Assembly: GCA_026874595.1 (NCBI GenBank)
Contig: CM049322.1
Location: 2,279,900-2,343,899, forward strand
DNA length: 64,000 nucleotides
Source of the DNA: Sipunculus nudus
Lineage: Eukaryota; Annelida; Sipuncula; Golfingiida; Sipunculidae
Reading direction: 5' to 3'
In this document: piece by piece, positions 1 through 11,287 of the stretch
Layout: each line of letters begins with the position of its first letter
Position numbering within the stretch: position 1 is the first letter of the stretch
Notes under the pieces: model-generated
The model's database searches: none
Told to the model about the DNA's origin: nothing
The model's input: the letters and a program-made list of their open reading frames with translations, nothing else
Program-made: the position numbers and the translations under genes

Positions 1-3000
1 TACAGATAAATTTGGTGTTAGGTATCTCTGGCTGTCGCCTGTTGAATTGGTTTTCGTGTGGCTACAGGTACATTTGTTGTCAGGTTTGTATTGGTTTTTG
101 TATGGCTACAGATACATTTGGTGATAGGTATCTGAGGCAGTCGCCTGGTGTATTGGTTTTCGTATGGCTACAGGTACATTTGGTGTTAAGCTTCTTTTGC
201 AGTCGCCTGTTCTATTGGTTTTCGTATGGCTACAGGTACATTTGATATGAGGTTTCTTTTGCAGTCGCCTGTTCTATTGATTTCGTATGGCTACAGGTAC
301 ATTTGGTGTATGGTTTCTTTTGCAGTCGCCTGTTGTATTGGTTTTCGTATGGCTACAAGAACATTTGGTGTTAGGTTCCTTTTGCAGTCGCCTGTTGTAT
401 TGGTTTTCGTCTGGCTACAGATATATTTGGTGTTAGGTATCTCTGGCTGTCGCCTGTTGAATTGGTTTTCGTGAGGCTACAGGTACATTTGTTGTCAGGT
501 TTCTCAGGGAGTCGCCTGTTGTATTGGTTTTTGTATGGCTACAGATACATTTGGTGATAGGTATCTGAGGCAGTCGCCTGTTGTATTGGTTTTCGTATGG
601 CTACAGGTACATTTGGTGTATGGTTTCTTTTGCAGTCGCCTGTTGTCTTGGTTTTCGTGTGGCTACAGATATATTTGGTGTTCCGTATTTCAGGCAGTCG
701 CCTATTGTATTGGTTTTTGTATGGCTACAGATACATTTGGTGATAGGTATCTGAGGCAGTCGCCTGTTGTATTGGTTTTCGTCTGGCTACAGATAAATTT
801 GGTGTTAGGTATCTCTGGCTGTCGCCTGTTGAATTGGTTTTCGTGTGGCTACAGGTACATTTGTTGTCAGGTTTGTATTGGTTTTTGTATGGCTACAGAT
901 ACATTTGGTGATAGGTATCTGAGGCAGTCGCCTGTTATATTGGTTTTCGTATGGCTACAGGTACATTTGGTGTTAAGCTTCTTTTGCAGTCGCCTGTTCT
1001 ATTGGTTTTCGTATGGCTACAGGTACATTTGATATGAGGTTTCTTTTGCAGTCGCCTGTTCTATTGATTTCGTATGGCTACAGGTACATTTGGTGTATGG
1101 TTTCTTTTGCAGTCGCCTGTTGTATTGGTTTTCGTATGGCTACAAGAACATTTGGTGTTAGGTTCCTTTTGCAGTCGCCTGTTGTATTGGTTTTCGTCTG
1201 GCTACAGATATATTTGGTGTTAGGTATCTCTGGCTGTCGCCTGTTGAATTGGTTTTCGTGAGGCTACAGGTACATTTGTTGTCAGGTTTCTCAGGGAGTC
1301 GCCTGTTGTATTGGTTTTTGTATGGCTACAGATACATTTGGTGATAGGTATCTGAGGCAGTCGCCTGTTGTATTGGTTTTCGTATGGCTACAGGTACATT
1401 TGGTGTATGGTTTCTTTTGCAGTCGCCTGTTGTATTGGTTTTCGTATGGCTACAAGAACATTTGGTGTTAGGTTCCTTTTGCAGTCGCCTGTTGTATTGG
1501 TTTTCGTCTGGCTACAGATATATTTGGTGTTAGGTATCTCTGGCTGTCGCCTGTTGAATTGGTTTTCGTGAGGCTACAGGTACATTTGTTGTCAGGTTTC
1601 TCAGGGAGTCGCCTGTTGTATTGGTTTTTGTATGGCTACAGATACATTTGGTGATAGGTATCTGAGGCAGTCGCCTGGTGTATTGGTTTTTGTATGGCTA
1701 CAGATACTTTTGATGATAGGTATCTGAGGCTGTCGCCTGTTGTATTGGTTTTCGTATGGCTACAGGTACATTTGGTGTTAGTTTTTTTGCAGTCGCCTGG
1801 TGTATTGGTTTTCGTATGGCTACAGTTACATTTGGTGTTAAGCTTCTTTTGCAGTCGCCTGTTCTATTGGTTTTCGTATGGCTACAGGTACATTTGATAT
1901 GAGGTTTCTTTTGCAGTCGCCTGTTCTATTGATTTCGTCTTGCTATAGGTACATTTGGTGTTAGGTGTCTTTTGCAGTCGCCTGTTTTATTGGGTTTTGT
2001 GTGGCTACAGGTATATTTAGTGTTAGGTATCTTTGAGAGTCGCCTGTTGTATTGGTTTTCGTGTGGCTACAGGAACATTTGGTGTTAGGTATCTTTGGCA
2101 GTTACCTTTTGTTTTGGTTTTCGTGTGGCTACAGGTATATTTGGCATAAGGTATGTTGGGCTGTCGCCTGTCGTATTGATTATCTTGTAGTTACAGGTAC
2201 ATTTGGTATAAGGTATCTTTGGCAGTCGCCTGTTGTATTGGGGTTCGTGTGGCTACAGGTACATTTGGTGTAAGGTATCTTTAAGAGTCCCCTGTTGTAT
2301 TGGTTTTCGTGTGGCTACAGGAACATTTGGTGTAAGGTATCTTTGGCAGTTACCTTTTGTTTTGGTTTTCGTGTGGCTACAGGTATATTTGGCATTAGGT
2401 ATGTTGGGCTGTCGCCTGTCGTATTGATTATCTTGTTGCTACATATACAGTTGGTGTTAGGTATCTTAGGCAGTCGCCTGTGGTATTGGTTTTCGTATGG
2501 CTACAGGTACAATTGGTGTTAGGTATCTTTTGCAGTCGTCTGTTGTATTGGTTTTCGTATGGCTACAGGCATATTTGGTGTGAGGTTTCTTTTGCAGTCG
2601 CCTGTTGTATTGGTTTTCGTATGGCTACAGTTACATTTGGTGTAAGGTTTCTTTTGCAGTCGCCTGTTGTATTGATTTTCGTATGGTTACAGGTACATGT
2701 GGTGTTAGGTATCTCAGGCAGTCGCCTGTTGTCTTGGTTTTCGTGTGGCTACAGATATATTTGGTGTTCCGTATTTCAGGCAGTCGCCTATTGTATTGGT
2801 TTTTGTATGGCTACAGATACATTTGGTGATAGGTATCTGAGGCAGTCGCCTGTTGTATTGGTTTTCGTCTGGCTACAGATAGATTAGGTGTTAGGTATCT
2901 CTGGCTGTCGCCTGTTGAATTGGTTTTCGTGTGGCTACAGGTTCATTTGTTGTCAGGTTTGTATTGGTTTTTGTATGGCTACAGATACATTTGGTGATAG

Positions 3001-4290
3001 GTATCTGAGGCAGTCGCCTGGTGTATTGGTTTTCGTATGGCTACAGGTACATTTGGTGTTAAGCTTCTTTTGCAGTCGCCTGTTCTATTGGTTTTCATAT
3101 GGCTACAGGTACATTTGATATGAGGTTTCTTTTGCAGTCGCCTGTTCTATTGATTTCGTATGGCTACAGGTACATTTGGTGTATGGTTTCTTTTGCAGTC
3201 GCCTGTTGTATTGGTTTTCGTATGGCTACAAGAACATTTGGTGTTAGGTTCCTTTTGCAGTCGCCTGTTGTATTGGTTTTCGTCTGGCTACAGATATATT
3301 TGGTGTTAGGTATCTCTGGCTGTCGCCTGTTGAATTGGTTTTCGTGAGGCTACAGGTACATTTGTTTTCAGGTTTCTCAGGGAGTCGCCTGTTGTATTGG
3401 TTTTTGTATGGCTACAGATACATTTGGTGATAGGTATCTGAGGCAGTCGCCTGGTGTATTGGTTTTCGTATGGCTACAGGTACATTTGGTGTTAAGCTTC
3501 TTTTGCAGTCGCCTGTTCTATTGGTTTTCATATGGCTACAGGTACATTTGATATGAGGTTTCTTTTGCAGTCGCCTGTTCTATTGATTTCGTATGGCTAC
3601 AGGTACATTTGGTGTATGGTTTCTTTTGCAGTCGCCTGTTGTATTGGTTTTCGTATGGCTACAAGAACATTTGGTGTTAGGTTCCTTTTGCAGTCGCCTG
3701 TTGTATTGGTTTTCGTCTGGCTACAGATATATTTGGTGTTAGGTATCTCTGGCTGTCGCCTGTTGAATTGGTTTTCGTGAGGCTACAGGTACATTTGTTT
3801 TCAGGTTTCTCAGGGAGTCGCCTGTTGTATTGGTTTTTGTATGGCTACAGATACATTTGGTGATAGGTATCTGAGGCTGTCGCCTGTTGTATTGGTTTTC
3901 GTATGGCTACAGGTACATTTGGTGTTAGTTTTTTTGCAGTCGCCTGGTGTATTGGTTTTCGTATGGCTACAGTTACATTTGGTGTTAAGCTTCTTTTGCA
4001 GTCGCCTGTTCTATTGGTTTTCGTATGGCTACAGGTACATTTGATATGAGGTTTCTTTTGCAGTCGCCTGTTCTATTGATTTCGTATGGCTACAGGTACA
4101 TTTGGTGTATGGTTTCTTTTGCAGTCGCCTGTTGTATTGGTTTACGCATGGCTACAGGTACATTTGGTGTAAAGTATCTCAGGCAGTCGCCTGTTGTATT
4201 GGTTTTCGTGTGACTACACATACACTTGGTGTTAGGTATCTCAGGCAGTCGCCTGTTGTATTGGTTTTCCTATGGCTATACATACACTTG
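1..4290 (+). repeat. 62-bp tandem satellite array with higher-order repeats
   Basis: About 69 monomers of 62 bp fill this stretch and continue off the left edge. The core CAGTCGCCTG recurs at 138, 200, 262 and 323, giving spacings of 62, 62 and 61. Higher-order structure is visible: the block starting at 1 recurs at 788 (787 bp later), and blocks at 3099 and 3532 repeat at 433 bp, about seven monomers. Several monomer variants carry TTTCTTTTGCAG, which looks like a polypyrimidine tract plus 3' splice site. Because 62 is not a multiple of three, all open frames here are by-products that cycle through the same peptide. The array ends about 30 bp before the acceptor of the protease exon at 4324, so it probably lies in that gene's last intron. 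Confidence 0.95.
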
Positions 4291-4323
4291 CAATTATTTT
4301 AATATACCCTGCTTGTTTTCCAG

Positions 4324-4497
4324 GGTGACCGTGGGGCGCCTCTGATGTGTAAACAGGGAGGAGATAACTATGTCCTCGTCGGTATGCACAGCCTTAACGT
4401 AAACGGCTCCTGTATTGAGAACAATAAGCCGATGATCTTCTCCCAGATTGACGAAAATGTCGACTGGATCCGGGCGACGTGTAACAATTGTGTTTAA
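4324..4497 (+). CDS. Last exon of a trypsin-fold (S1) serine protease homologue, catalytic Ser replaced by Arg
   Basis: An acceptor TTTTCCAG at 4316-4323 opens a 57-codon frame ending at TAA 4495-4497. The exon begins at the family's GDSGGPL motif, but it reads GDRGAPLMC: the nucleophile position is Arg (CGT) and the second Gly is Ala. The following Cys (LMC) and the Cys in NGSC sit where chymotrypsin-numbered C201 and C220 lie. The usual SWG of the S1 pocket reads SLN. The C-terminal helix is recognisable as VDWIRATC. The known family role is proteolysis; a homologue without the serine would be a pseudoprotease, as in clip-domain SPH proteins. His and Asp exons lie left of the window, so a multi-domain precursor cannot be excluded. 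One base change from an AGT serine codon would give CGT. Confidence 0.75.
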   Translation, partial: GDRGAPLMCKQGGDNYVLVGMHSLNVNGSCIENNKPMIFSQIDENVDWIRATCNNCV

Positions 4498-4600
4498 GAA
4501 ACGTGATGTTCACAATGGCCAGTGATACGAATAACCATGACTGACAAGGATATGTGGGATCATTCACTAACAGATGGTTTAAAATGCAAACACTTCGGGG

Positions 4601-4606
4601 AATAAA
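4601..4606 (+). promoter_or_regulatory. Poly(A) signal of the protease-homologue gene
   Basis: AATAAA occurs 104 bp after the stop codon of the preceding exon and is followed by T-rich sequence. It is the canonical hexamer at a plausible distance. Further AATAAA-like hexamers occur downstream in this AT-rich DNA, so the cleavage site is not certain. Confidence 0.5.
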
Positions 4607-4609
4607 ACT

Positions 4610-5950
4610 TTTATTTTTCCATATTATATTATGTTTCATATCATTTTATTACATAATATTATGAAATGTTATATTAATTTCTCACTTTATAATTGAAACG
4701 CTTTGTGTGTTCACCTCAAGTTTGAGATTTAATTTTAGTGGAATAGTTCCAGCTTAAAGAAATAACGACTTACGAATTCAAAGTCTAATGATTTATGTAA
4801 GACACACCTGGTGTTTAGGGTGGTGTACTGATTCAAATTCATATGTTACCGTTTAGTCTTTTTGAAATAGGTTGTAGGCGTGTATGAAAAATGAATAAAA
4901 CACAACCAGTTTCTTAAATAATTGTTCCTAGAAGTCAATCTGCTCATTTCAATATTAGATATTAACACTTGATAATACGAGGTGTCAAATTTATACTTCT
5001 AATGCTAATACTTATTTGAGTGCATTTGTATTCTATATTGCCCTTTGCATTTGTTGTTATTGTTGTTACTGACTGGAGGGTAGATTCTGATATCACTAAG
5101 CAGGCACATACATGGTTGTTTTTCAATTTTGGCGAGGGACATGTTTATCTAATATTATAATGTGTATATTATAAATGGACGAGTCTATCCCTAAGATAAC
5201 AACTTTTATTATTCTTTTTGTTTTTATGGATTTCGGGTGTCACTGTTTTATTCTGAATAAAAAGCTTACCTAATCTGCGTGGTTATTTCTGATTTAATGT
5301 ATATAATAGTAAGGACTCGCGTTCCATATGATTAAGACATACTGTTTAATGACTGAGTCCATCTTTCCGATCGAAATTTTTTTAAGGGGAGATAAAATGT
5401 ATAGTATATAATTATCTTTGAAAGTAAAGGAAATGTCATTAACTACTTTAATATTTGTCTTTCCTCCCATTGCAAAAATACAATCAAAATGAAATCAATG
5501 GACGGTCTGACAAGCTACATCCTTGTCATTAAAGCTGATACGTAATTACCTAGAAAATGACTATGGTTACCGCAACAAACACCTTTTGACAGGTATAAAA
5601 TGATCGGTGTATTCGTACAGAGATGATGCGGAAATTTAGCAACATTGACGAAGCAGACGCCTAAATTACTATAATTACTGCAAATCGATTACATTTAGAT
5701 GACAGTATAAGTTTCCTTTTTCAGTGATTTCAGTGATGTTGCTTCAACTGCATCTGTTTACCTTATAATCCGCCGATCTATAATTCAAAACATGCAATAA
5801 ACATTTTTAACATATAATAAATGCTGAAGAAACCAGGTTCTATTGAACAATAAAATACAACCTTGCTATGTCCACCTTTAGGTCAGCTGGCTGTTAGTTA
5901 TCTATTTATGTCCGTCGTCTGTCTAGTCATCCTTCCGATAACAGGGCACA
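4610..5950. other. AT-rich intergenic sequence, nothing recognised
   Basis: No convincing open frame, splice-bounded exon or repeat was found between the protease poly(A) signal and the 21-bp array. A stretch at about 5850-5975 resembles degenerate mollusc-type dispersed repeat DNA, but no boundaries can be given. Confidence 0.5.
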
Positions 5951-5978
5951 ACTTGTGACTGTTTGGCCGCAAATTTTC

Positions 5979-6398
5979 AGACATTCAGACTTACCTGTAA
6001 GACATTCAGACTTACCTGTAAGACATTCAGACTTACCTGTAAGACATTCAGACTTACCTGTAAGACATTCAGACTTACCTGTAAGACATTCAGACTTACC
6101 TGTAAGACATTCAGACTTACCTGTAAGACATTCAGACTTACCTGTAAGACATTCAGACTTACCTGTAAGACATTCAGACTTACCTGTAAGACATTCAGAC
6201 TTACCTGTAAGACATTCAGACTTACCTGTAAGACATTCAGACTTACCTGTAAGACATTCAGACTTACCTGTAAGACATTCAGACTTACCTGTAAGACATT
6301 CAGACTTACCTGTAAGACATTCAGACTTACCTGTAAGACATTCAGACTTACCTGTAAGACATTCAGACTTACCTGTAAGACATTCAGACTTACCTGTA
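5979..6398. repeat. 21-bp minisatellite, 20 near-identical copies, carrying splice-donor/U1-like motifs
   Basis: The unit is CAGACTTACCTGTAAGACATT, repeated 20 times with no visible divergence, which suggests recent expansion or active homogenisation. Each unit contains the inverted repeat CTTAC-CT-GTAAG. On the minus strand each unit reads CAG|GTAAGT, a perfect 5' splice-site consensus. On the plus strand ACTTACCTG equals the 5' end of U1 snRNA. Because 21 is a multiple of three the array is open in several frames, including one with a seven-residue repeat RHSDLPV (5955-6458). I read that as a consequence of the period, not a gene. Confidence 0.95.
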
Positions 6399-6459
6399 AG
6401 ACATAATTTCCTTACTCTAGTAGAAGGAGATCATTGGAATATCCCCTCGGAAAGCTGAA

Positions 6460-7039
6460 ATTAAATCACTGTGACATATTTTGCGAACAATGAGAAAAAC
6501 ATGAATTTGGCACTTTGATGGCAGAAATCATATAACGAACATTTTATAATTAGAATCCAAGGAGATCCTTAGCAAGTTTTCTTAATAACTAGATATTAGG
6601 TCACAATGATCTAAATTTTGCTACCTGCTGGCCAAAGCATGATTTTGAGTATCCAGACAGTCAAACTGGACATCAATTGTACCCTTCAGCTTTTTCTGGG
6701 AGAAATGTTTTCTGGAAGGTGATAGATACATTTCCTTGGAAACAAACAATTATATCATAGCTGCAGCAGTAGTAATAGTTGGTCTTAGAAAGTGAATTAA
6801 GATCCAGGTTAGTCTCCCTAATTTCCTCTTGGAGAGACTTAATAGGATCACTGTGACCAAAACATTGTAACCTGTATTTCTCAAGCTATGTGAAAGCACA
6901 TGATCGGAGCAACCTATATGTCTGACCGCCACAACCGTGTAGTTTATTGTTTATATTGCGCTCATTCCAGGTACACCTGCTCACAAGCGCATAACAATAG
7001 TGTTGTACTCTAAAAGATAATGATTCACTAAACCAGTTA
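6460..7039. other. AT-rich sequence between the minisatellite and the LINE relic
   Basis: No gene, repeat boundary or regulatory motif could be supported here. Short open frames on the minus strand at 6750-6932 show no family motifs. Confidence 0.4.
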
Positions 7040-8115
7040 TATCACAGATAAATCACAACATAAAATACAAAACAGCATGCAAAAACCAGGTTACCACTGT
7101 GAAAGCAAGTTGAGAAATTGATGCTTAAAAGCTATAGTGAATATCTAACTTCAACTGAAATAGAATTTCATAGTTTTGGAGCAGCAACAGCAAAAGCGCG
7201 ATGACCACAGGTCACCAGTTTTGATCATGGCATAAATAATCTTGTGGAAGATGATGATATGAGTGATCGTACAGGCGTCTTTATATTCAACGGTTCAGAC
7301 AGATAATATGGAGCCAAACCATGCAATGTTTATACGTGAGCAGCAAAAACTGTATTGTATCGGTAACCAATGCAGCCGAACAAGTGCAGGTGTAGTGTGT
7401 TCATACTCCTTCATCCCAAGTACAAGCCTATCAGCAGCATTCTGGACACGTTGATTTTTTTTTAATATGAATAGCAGGTAACCCATAAAATAAGCTGTTA
7501 CAGTAATCTATCCTGGACGAGATGAATGCGTAACCTATAGCCTCTGTGGCGGGTATTGTAGGATATTTTCGAATATCATAAATGTTCTCCAATTGAAAGA
7601 AAAGATAATGCTGATCGACAAATATTGTTGATACGGGGTGTCATGTTCATGGTTTTATCAAATATGACACCCATGTTCTTGGCGATAATAGCATGATTTT
7701 CCCCAATCATGAATGGATTTGAGTTTTGTAAGTTGTCTAGAACCAATGACCAAATTTTCAGTTTTATCATCATTGAGTTTAATTTTTTCAGCAAGAGCAT
7801 ATACATGATTTTTCATACCATGTTTAGGAATGATCTCACCCAAAGGGGGTGTTTAGAGTGTAAAGAGAATCGGGCCCAACACACTTCCCTGTGGCACTCA
7901 ATAACTCAAAGGTTGGAATTGTGAGTTTGTTCCTAGAATGGTAACACGTTGTGATCGAAACCAATTTAAAACTGATAAACAAACTCCAAAGAGCGTTGAC
8001 GGTCGATTGAGAATAATCTTATTGTATCGAATGCTGCTGAGAAATCCAAATGCAGCAAAAGAACAAGATGTTGGTTATCCAGCTGGTTAAAATGTCATTT
8101 TGTACTCCCAGTAGC
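7040..8115 (-). mobile_element. Decayed non-LTR retrotransposon (LINE), 3' half of the reverse transcriptase
   Basis: Reading the minus strand from 8115 downward, fragments in several frames match the RT order of jockey/CR1-like LINEs. They are LVLLLHLDFSAAFDTI near 8070-8030, then VPQGSVLGPILFTL near 7890-7850 (here HREVCWA in a shifted frame). Next come IKLNDDKTENLVIGSR near 7780-7735, GVIFDKTMNMTPRINNICRSA near 7660-7600, and QRVQNAADRLVLG with HTTPALVRLHWLPIQY near 7455-7355. Last is AFAVAAPKL near 7200-7170. The catalytic YADD box has been lost or altered (it reads YALA), and frameshifts and stops are frequent, so the copy is dead. It is 5' truncated, as is usual for LINEs. The clade assignment is tentative. 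Confidence 0.85.
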
Positions 8116-9478
8116 GCTGTTTCAGGGCTATGGAATGTTTTGTTTGGTGACTGAGGTCATAAATAATTATTGCATGAATCGCCTGCAGGTCAAATTTAAC
8201 TGCGCGTCATACCAACTGGGCCATTTGTTAAGTATCTGCAATATACATAACCAACCATGCATATTTTTGCTTCAAGTTTACATTTTCATTGTGTTACAGA
8301 TGTCTCTTTTATTATGTGCAGCAGTCTTGCATGTGTCTGTTTGGTGTCAGCATTGTCCGTTGCCACTGGAGACGTGGTAGCTGACTCTGCCCGCTCCACG
8401 TGTGACCCTGGCGTGTGTAGACATAGAGCTTATCTGGAACTTTTTTGGCTGGTCGCGCTGTATGAGCGCCTATCTTGTAATGTACTTTGGGCATGTGTAC
8501 TATATATTGTTAGGTTCTTTCAATTGTTCGTGATATAACATTATTTTTAGAATTTTTCGGATGAAAAGTGATAAATCGGGGCTGTGTTAAAGAGCCGAGA
8601 GGAGAGGATAGAGAAATGTTCCAGCGTACACGGAAGAGTGTGAGTCAGTTTTGGACTTTTCCGATAAATGCAGCATTTATAGATCTTCTTCGAAATTTGT
8701 AACGGATTTTATATAGTCTTTCACTTTTGGATTACAACATATTTATTTTGTGATTACACGAGACTGTTATTCTCTGAGACGATTTGTTTGAACTGTTCAT
8801 CAGGCTTATACATTTTAAAGGACTTGTCGCTGTGACAATGGTGGTATCCAGGTATTGTACACTTTGTTTATTATACTGTGATTGTACTAAGTTACTGTTA
8901 TACTGTTGTTATACTGTAATTGAATTGATTTGGTGAATAATAGTGTTAGGGTTGCTTTCATAATAAATTATAATTATTTGTTTAAAAAAACCACTGGCTT
9001 CTTTATTCATTTCCCTGGACATTTCACGCTGCCGAGTGTTACATAATCTAATCTTTTTTTTATCTCCACGACAAAATTTGTGCTCTTCACGACTACGTGA
9101 TCTGTTGATATTAGGTTCCATAACAATTGTAAAAAAAATTTAAAAAAATATCTTTGTCTTAAGTATGTGTTTGATAGAAGAATTAAGACTGCTGTTACAC
9201 ATTTGAGGGTGTGTGTAAAACCTGATTAGACGTAAAGCGAGGCTGTACCTTATGACGCTTGGATTCTCTCTGCTCAGCCACCACAGAAGACCGGCATAGA
9301 TAAGGCAATAAATAAATAGGACTCCCAAAGATAGGCATAGCAGAGGGCATACACTATATTAAGTATAGGTGTAGTTCGGAAAACAGAACATACATAAATA
9401 GGATCCCTGAAGAAAGAACCTATGAGGACCGGAGTAGTGATGTTAGTTGTTTTTTAAGTATATTCCGTTTACATTATA
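8116..9478. other. Intergenic sequence, no supported gene
   Basis: Two overlapping open frames lie at 8135-8538. One starts MSLLLCAAVLHVSVWC, which resembles a signal peptide, but neither has a recognisable domain, and no bounding splice sites confirm them. The rest is AT-rich without recognisable content. Confidence 0.35.
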
Positions 9479-9503
9479 TATATGTGTGTGTGTGTGTGTG
9501 TGT
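9479..9503. repeat. TA/GT microsatellite
   Basis: A short TATATA run passes directly into a GT dinucleotide run of about ten copies. Confidence 0.9.
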
Positions 9504-11222
9504 CTTCAAATCCGTCAACATGGTTAAATTTTCTCTCGGTCTCCTCTGTTTAATGTTCATTAACACACACCATACTCGCATTCACCACGTGCATTCAAAC
9601 ACGCATTCCTGTCCATCACATCCCCCAAACCCACCTCTCACATCACCTGACCACATCCTCGCCTTCTCATTTTGCCCTCTCATGTCAGTTCAAATCAGGG
9701 GGACTATTTTTACAAACTTTAAAATGTAAAGGATGCGCAAACAAACCGTTTGCGTGTCTGAGAAAATGACTGGAGTGTGCCTGTGGGGCTCAGGGGGGTA
9801 GTCTTAAGTTGATCAATTAAGATGAACACCATTTAAGGAGTGGGATGTGGTTTGTACAGTTTGAACATTCTTTATTTGTGTATTAAAGGTCAACAAAACT
9901 AGATCATATCACTCATGTACAGTAGGGCTAGCCTTCAGCTCAGTAATTATACTTTGAATTAAATTGAATAATCACTTCTTTTTATTTGGTTTTGCAGCGG
10001 CATACACTGTTTGAGAATTTACTGACTTTTCAGAAAACTGCTTATTTATTTGTCCAATAATGACCAGATCTAACCTATCGATACAAAACACCCAAAATGT
10101 CTGCTCAAAAATACCTACACTTCATTCTCCAGAACATCTACAATAGGAAATAAAAGGAATCCCAACATGTTTAAAGGCTTCTATTACTAATCCACTACTT
10201 ATCATTTATATTCTTAAAGATAAAGTTTAAGGATCAAACGCTATTTAAACTTCTTTAACAAAGATTTGTTCTATTATTTAGCATTGTGAACGTGTGGGAA
10301 TCCTTTCAGCCATGATTATCAAACTTTAAGGTTGTAAGTAGCTGCATTAATTAATCATGTGTACTAACTTGTTAATGAATAATTAATGTTTATCATATAT
10401 ACCTAGGAAATTAAGGAATGTGGAAGCAACTGAAAATCACTTTGTTACTAGTAGATCATATCCAGGAGACCTTTTGGGACATAACCCAAATCAGTGATAA
10501 AAGATTTTAGGTGACAACCACAAATCAAAAAGTGCGGTAGATATTTTGGGAGTAGATGTTTTTGGCATGAATCCAAAACACTGATCCCAAAACACTGATG
10601 GAACTGGTCTGTTTCAGTCGAAGGTATAGCATCAGTGTTACTGTCTTCATACTGTTTATTTAATTAATTAAAATTCAATAAAAACTCAGTCTAATTCAGT
10701 GTAAACATACTGAATAACAATGTGTAAATAATTAATAATTCTGATACATAATTCTGTGATTTTCTGTTAAATATATTTATATGTTTAATAAAAGTTTGTG
10801 TCAATGTCAACAGTTTCTTCCCTTATTTTCTTTTCTTACCAGAAACTTCCTTTTATTCCCGAACTTCCCTGTGAAGGGAAGGAATACCTATCTTTCAATA
10901 AGATTGCCAACCCTGTTAGAAAAGTAAAATTATGTCTCTTTTACCAATATCCTCCGAAATACTCCCCAAAATGATTAAAAATTTGATACATAAGCTCCAG
11001 TATCTGAACAACTATTGCATTGAACATCATGATTCTTTGCATACATATTGACCATGGATTACATCATCAGTTCCTAAAGACAATTTAAATTCCTTTTTAG
11101 ACCTTTATAAAAGCGGTCATCCGTTAACAGAGGACAAATCAGAAATATTAGGCCTAAAAGCTTCTTACTTGGCATCCTGGAAGGTCCATCGGAAATTCAT
11201 CTAATATTACACTATTTGCCAA

Positions 11223-11224
<2 letters not shown>
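9504..11224. other. AT-rich sequence, nothing recognised
   Basis: No splice-bounded exon or family motif was found. The open frame at 9484-9729 begins inside the GT microsatellite and has no recognisable domain. Confidence 0.4.

Positions 11225-11284
<60 letters not shown>
11225..11284. repeat. AT dinucleotide microsatellite
   Basis: An uninterrupted (AT)n run of about 60 bp. Confidence 0.97.

Positions 11285-11287
<3 letters not shown>

Noticed and set aside
12-4302. Many overlapping open frames of 60-165 codons in the left array
   Set aside because: All are translations of the 62-bp satellite cycling through the same peptide in three frames. No start context, splice sites or family domain supports them.
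5979-6398. Resemblance to a CRISPR array
   Set aside because: Units are directly adjacent with no variable spacers, and the genome is animal. It is a simple minisatellite.
5955-6458. 167-codon frame with a perfect RHSDLPV heptapeptide repeat
   Set aside because: The 21-bp period keeps several frames open, including one giving TFRLTCK repeats, so openness is not evidence of coding. No domain lies on either side.
8135-8538. Overlapping frames with a signal-peptide-like start
   Set aside because: No domain, conserved motif or matching splice partner; chance hydrophobic starts are common.
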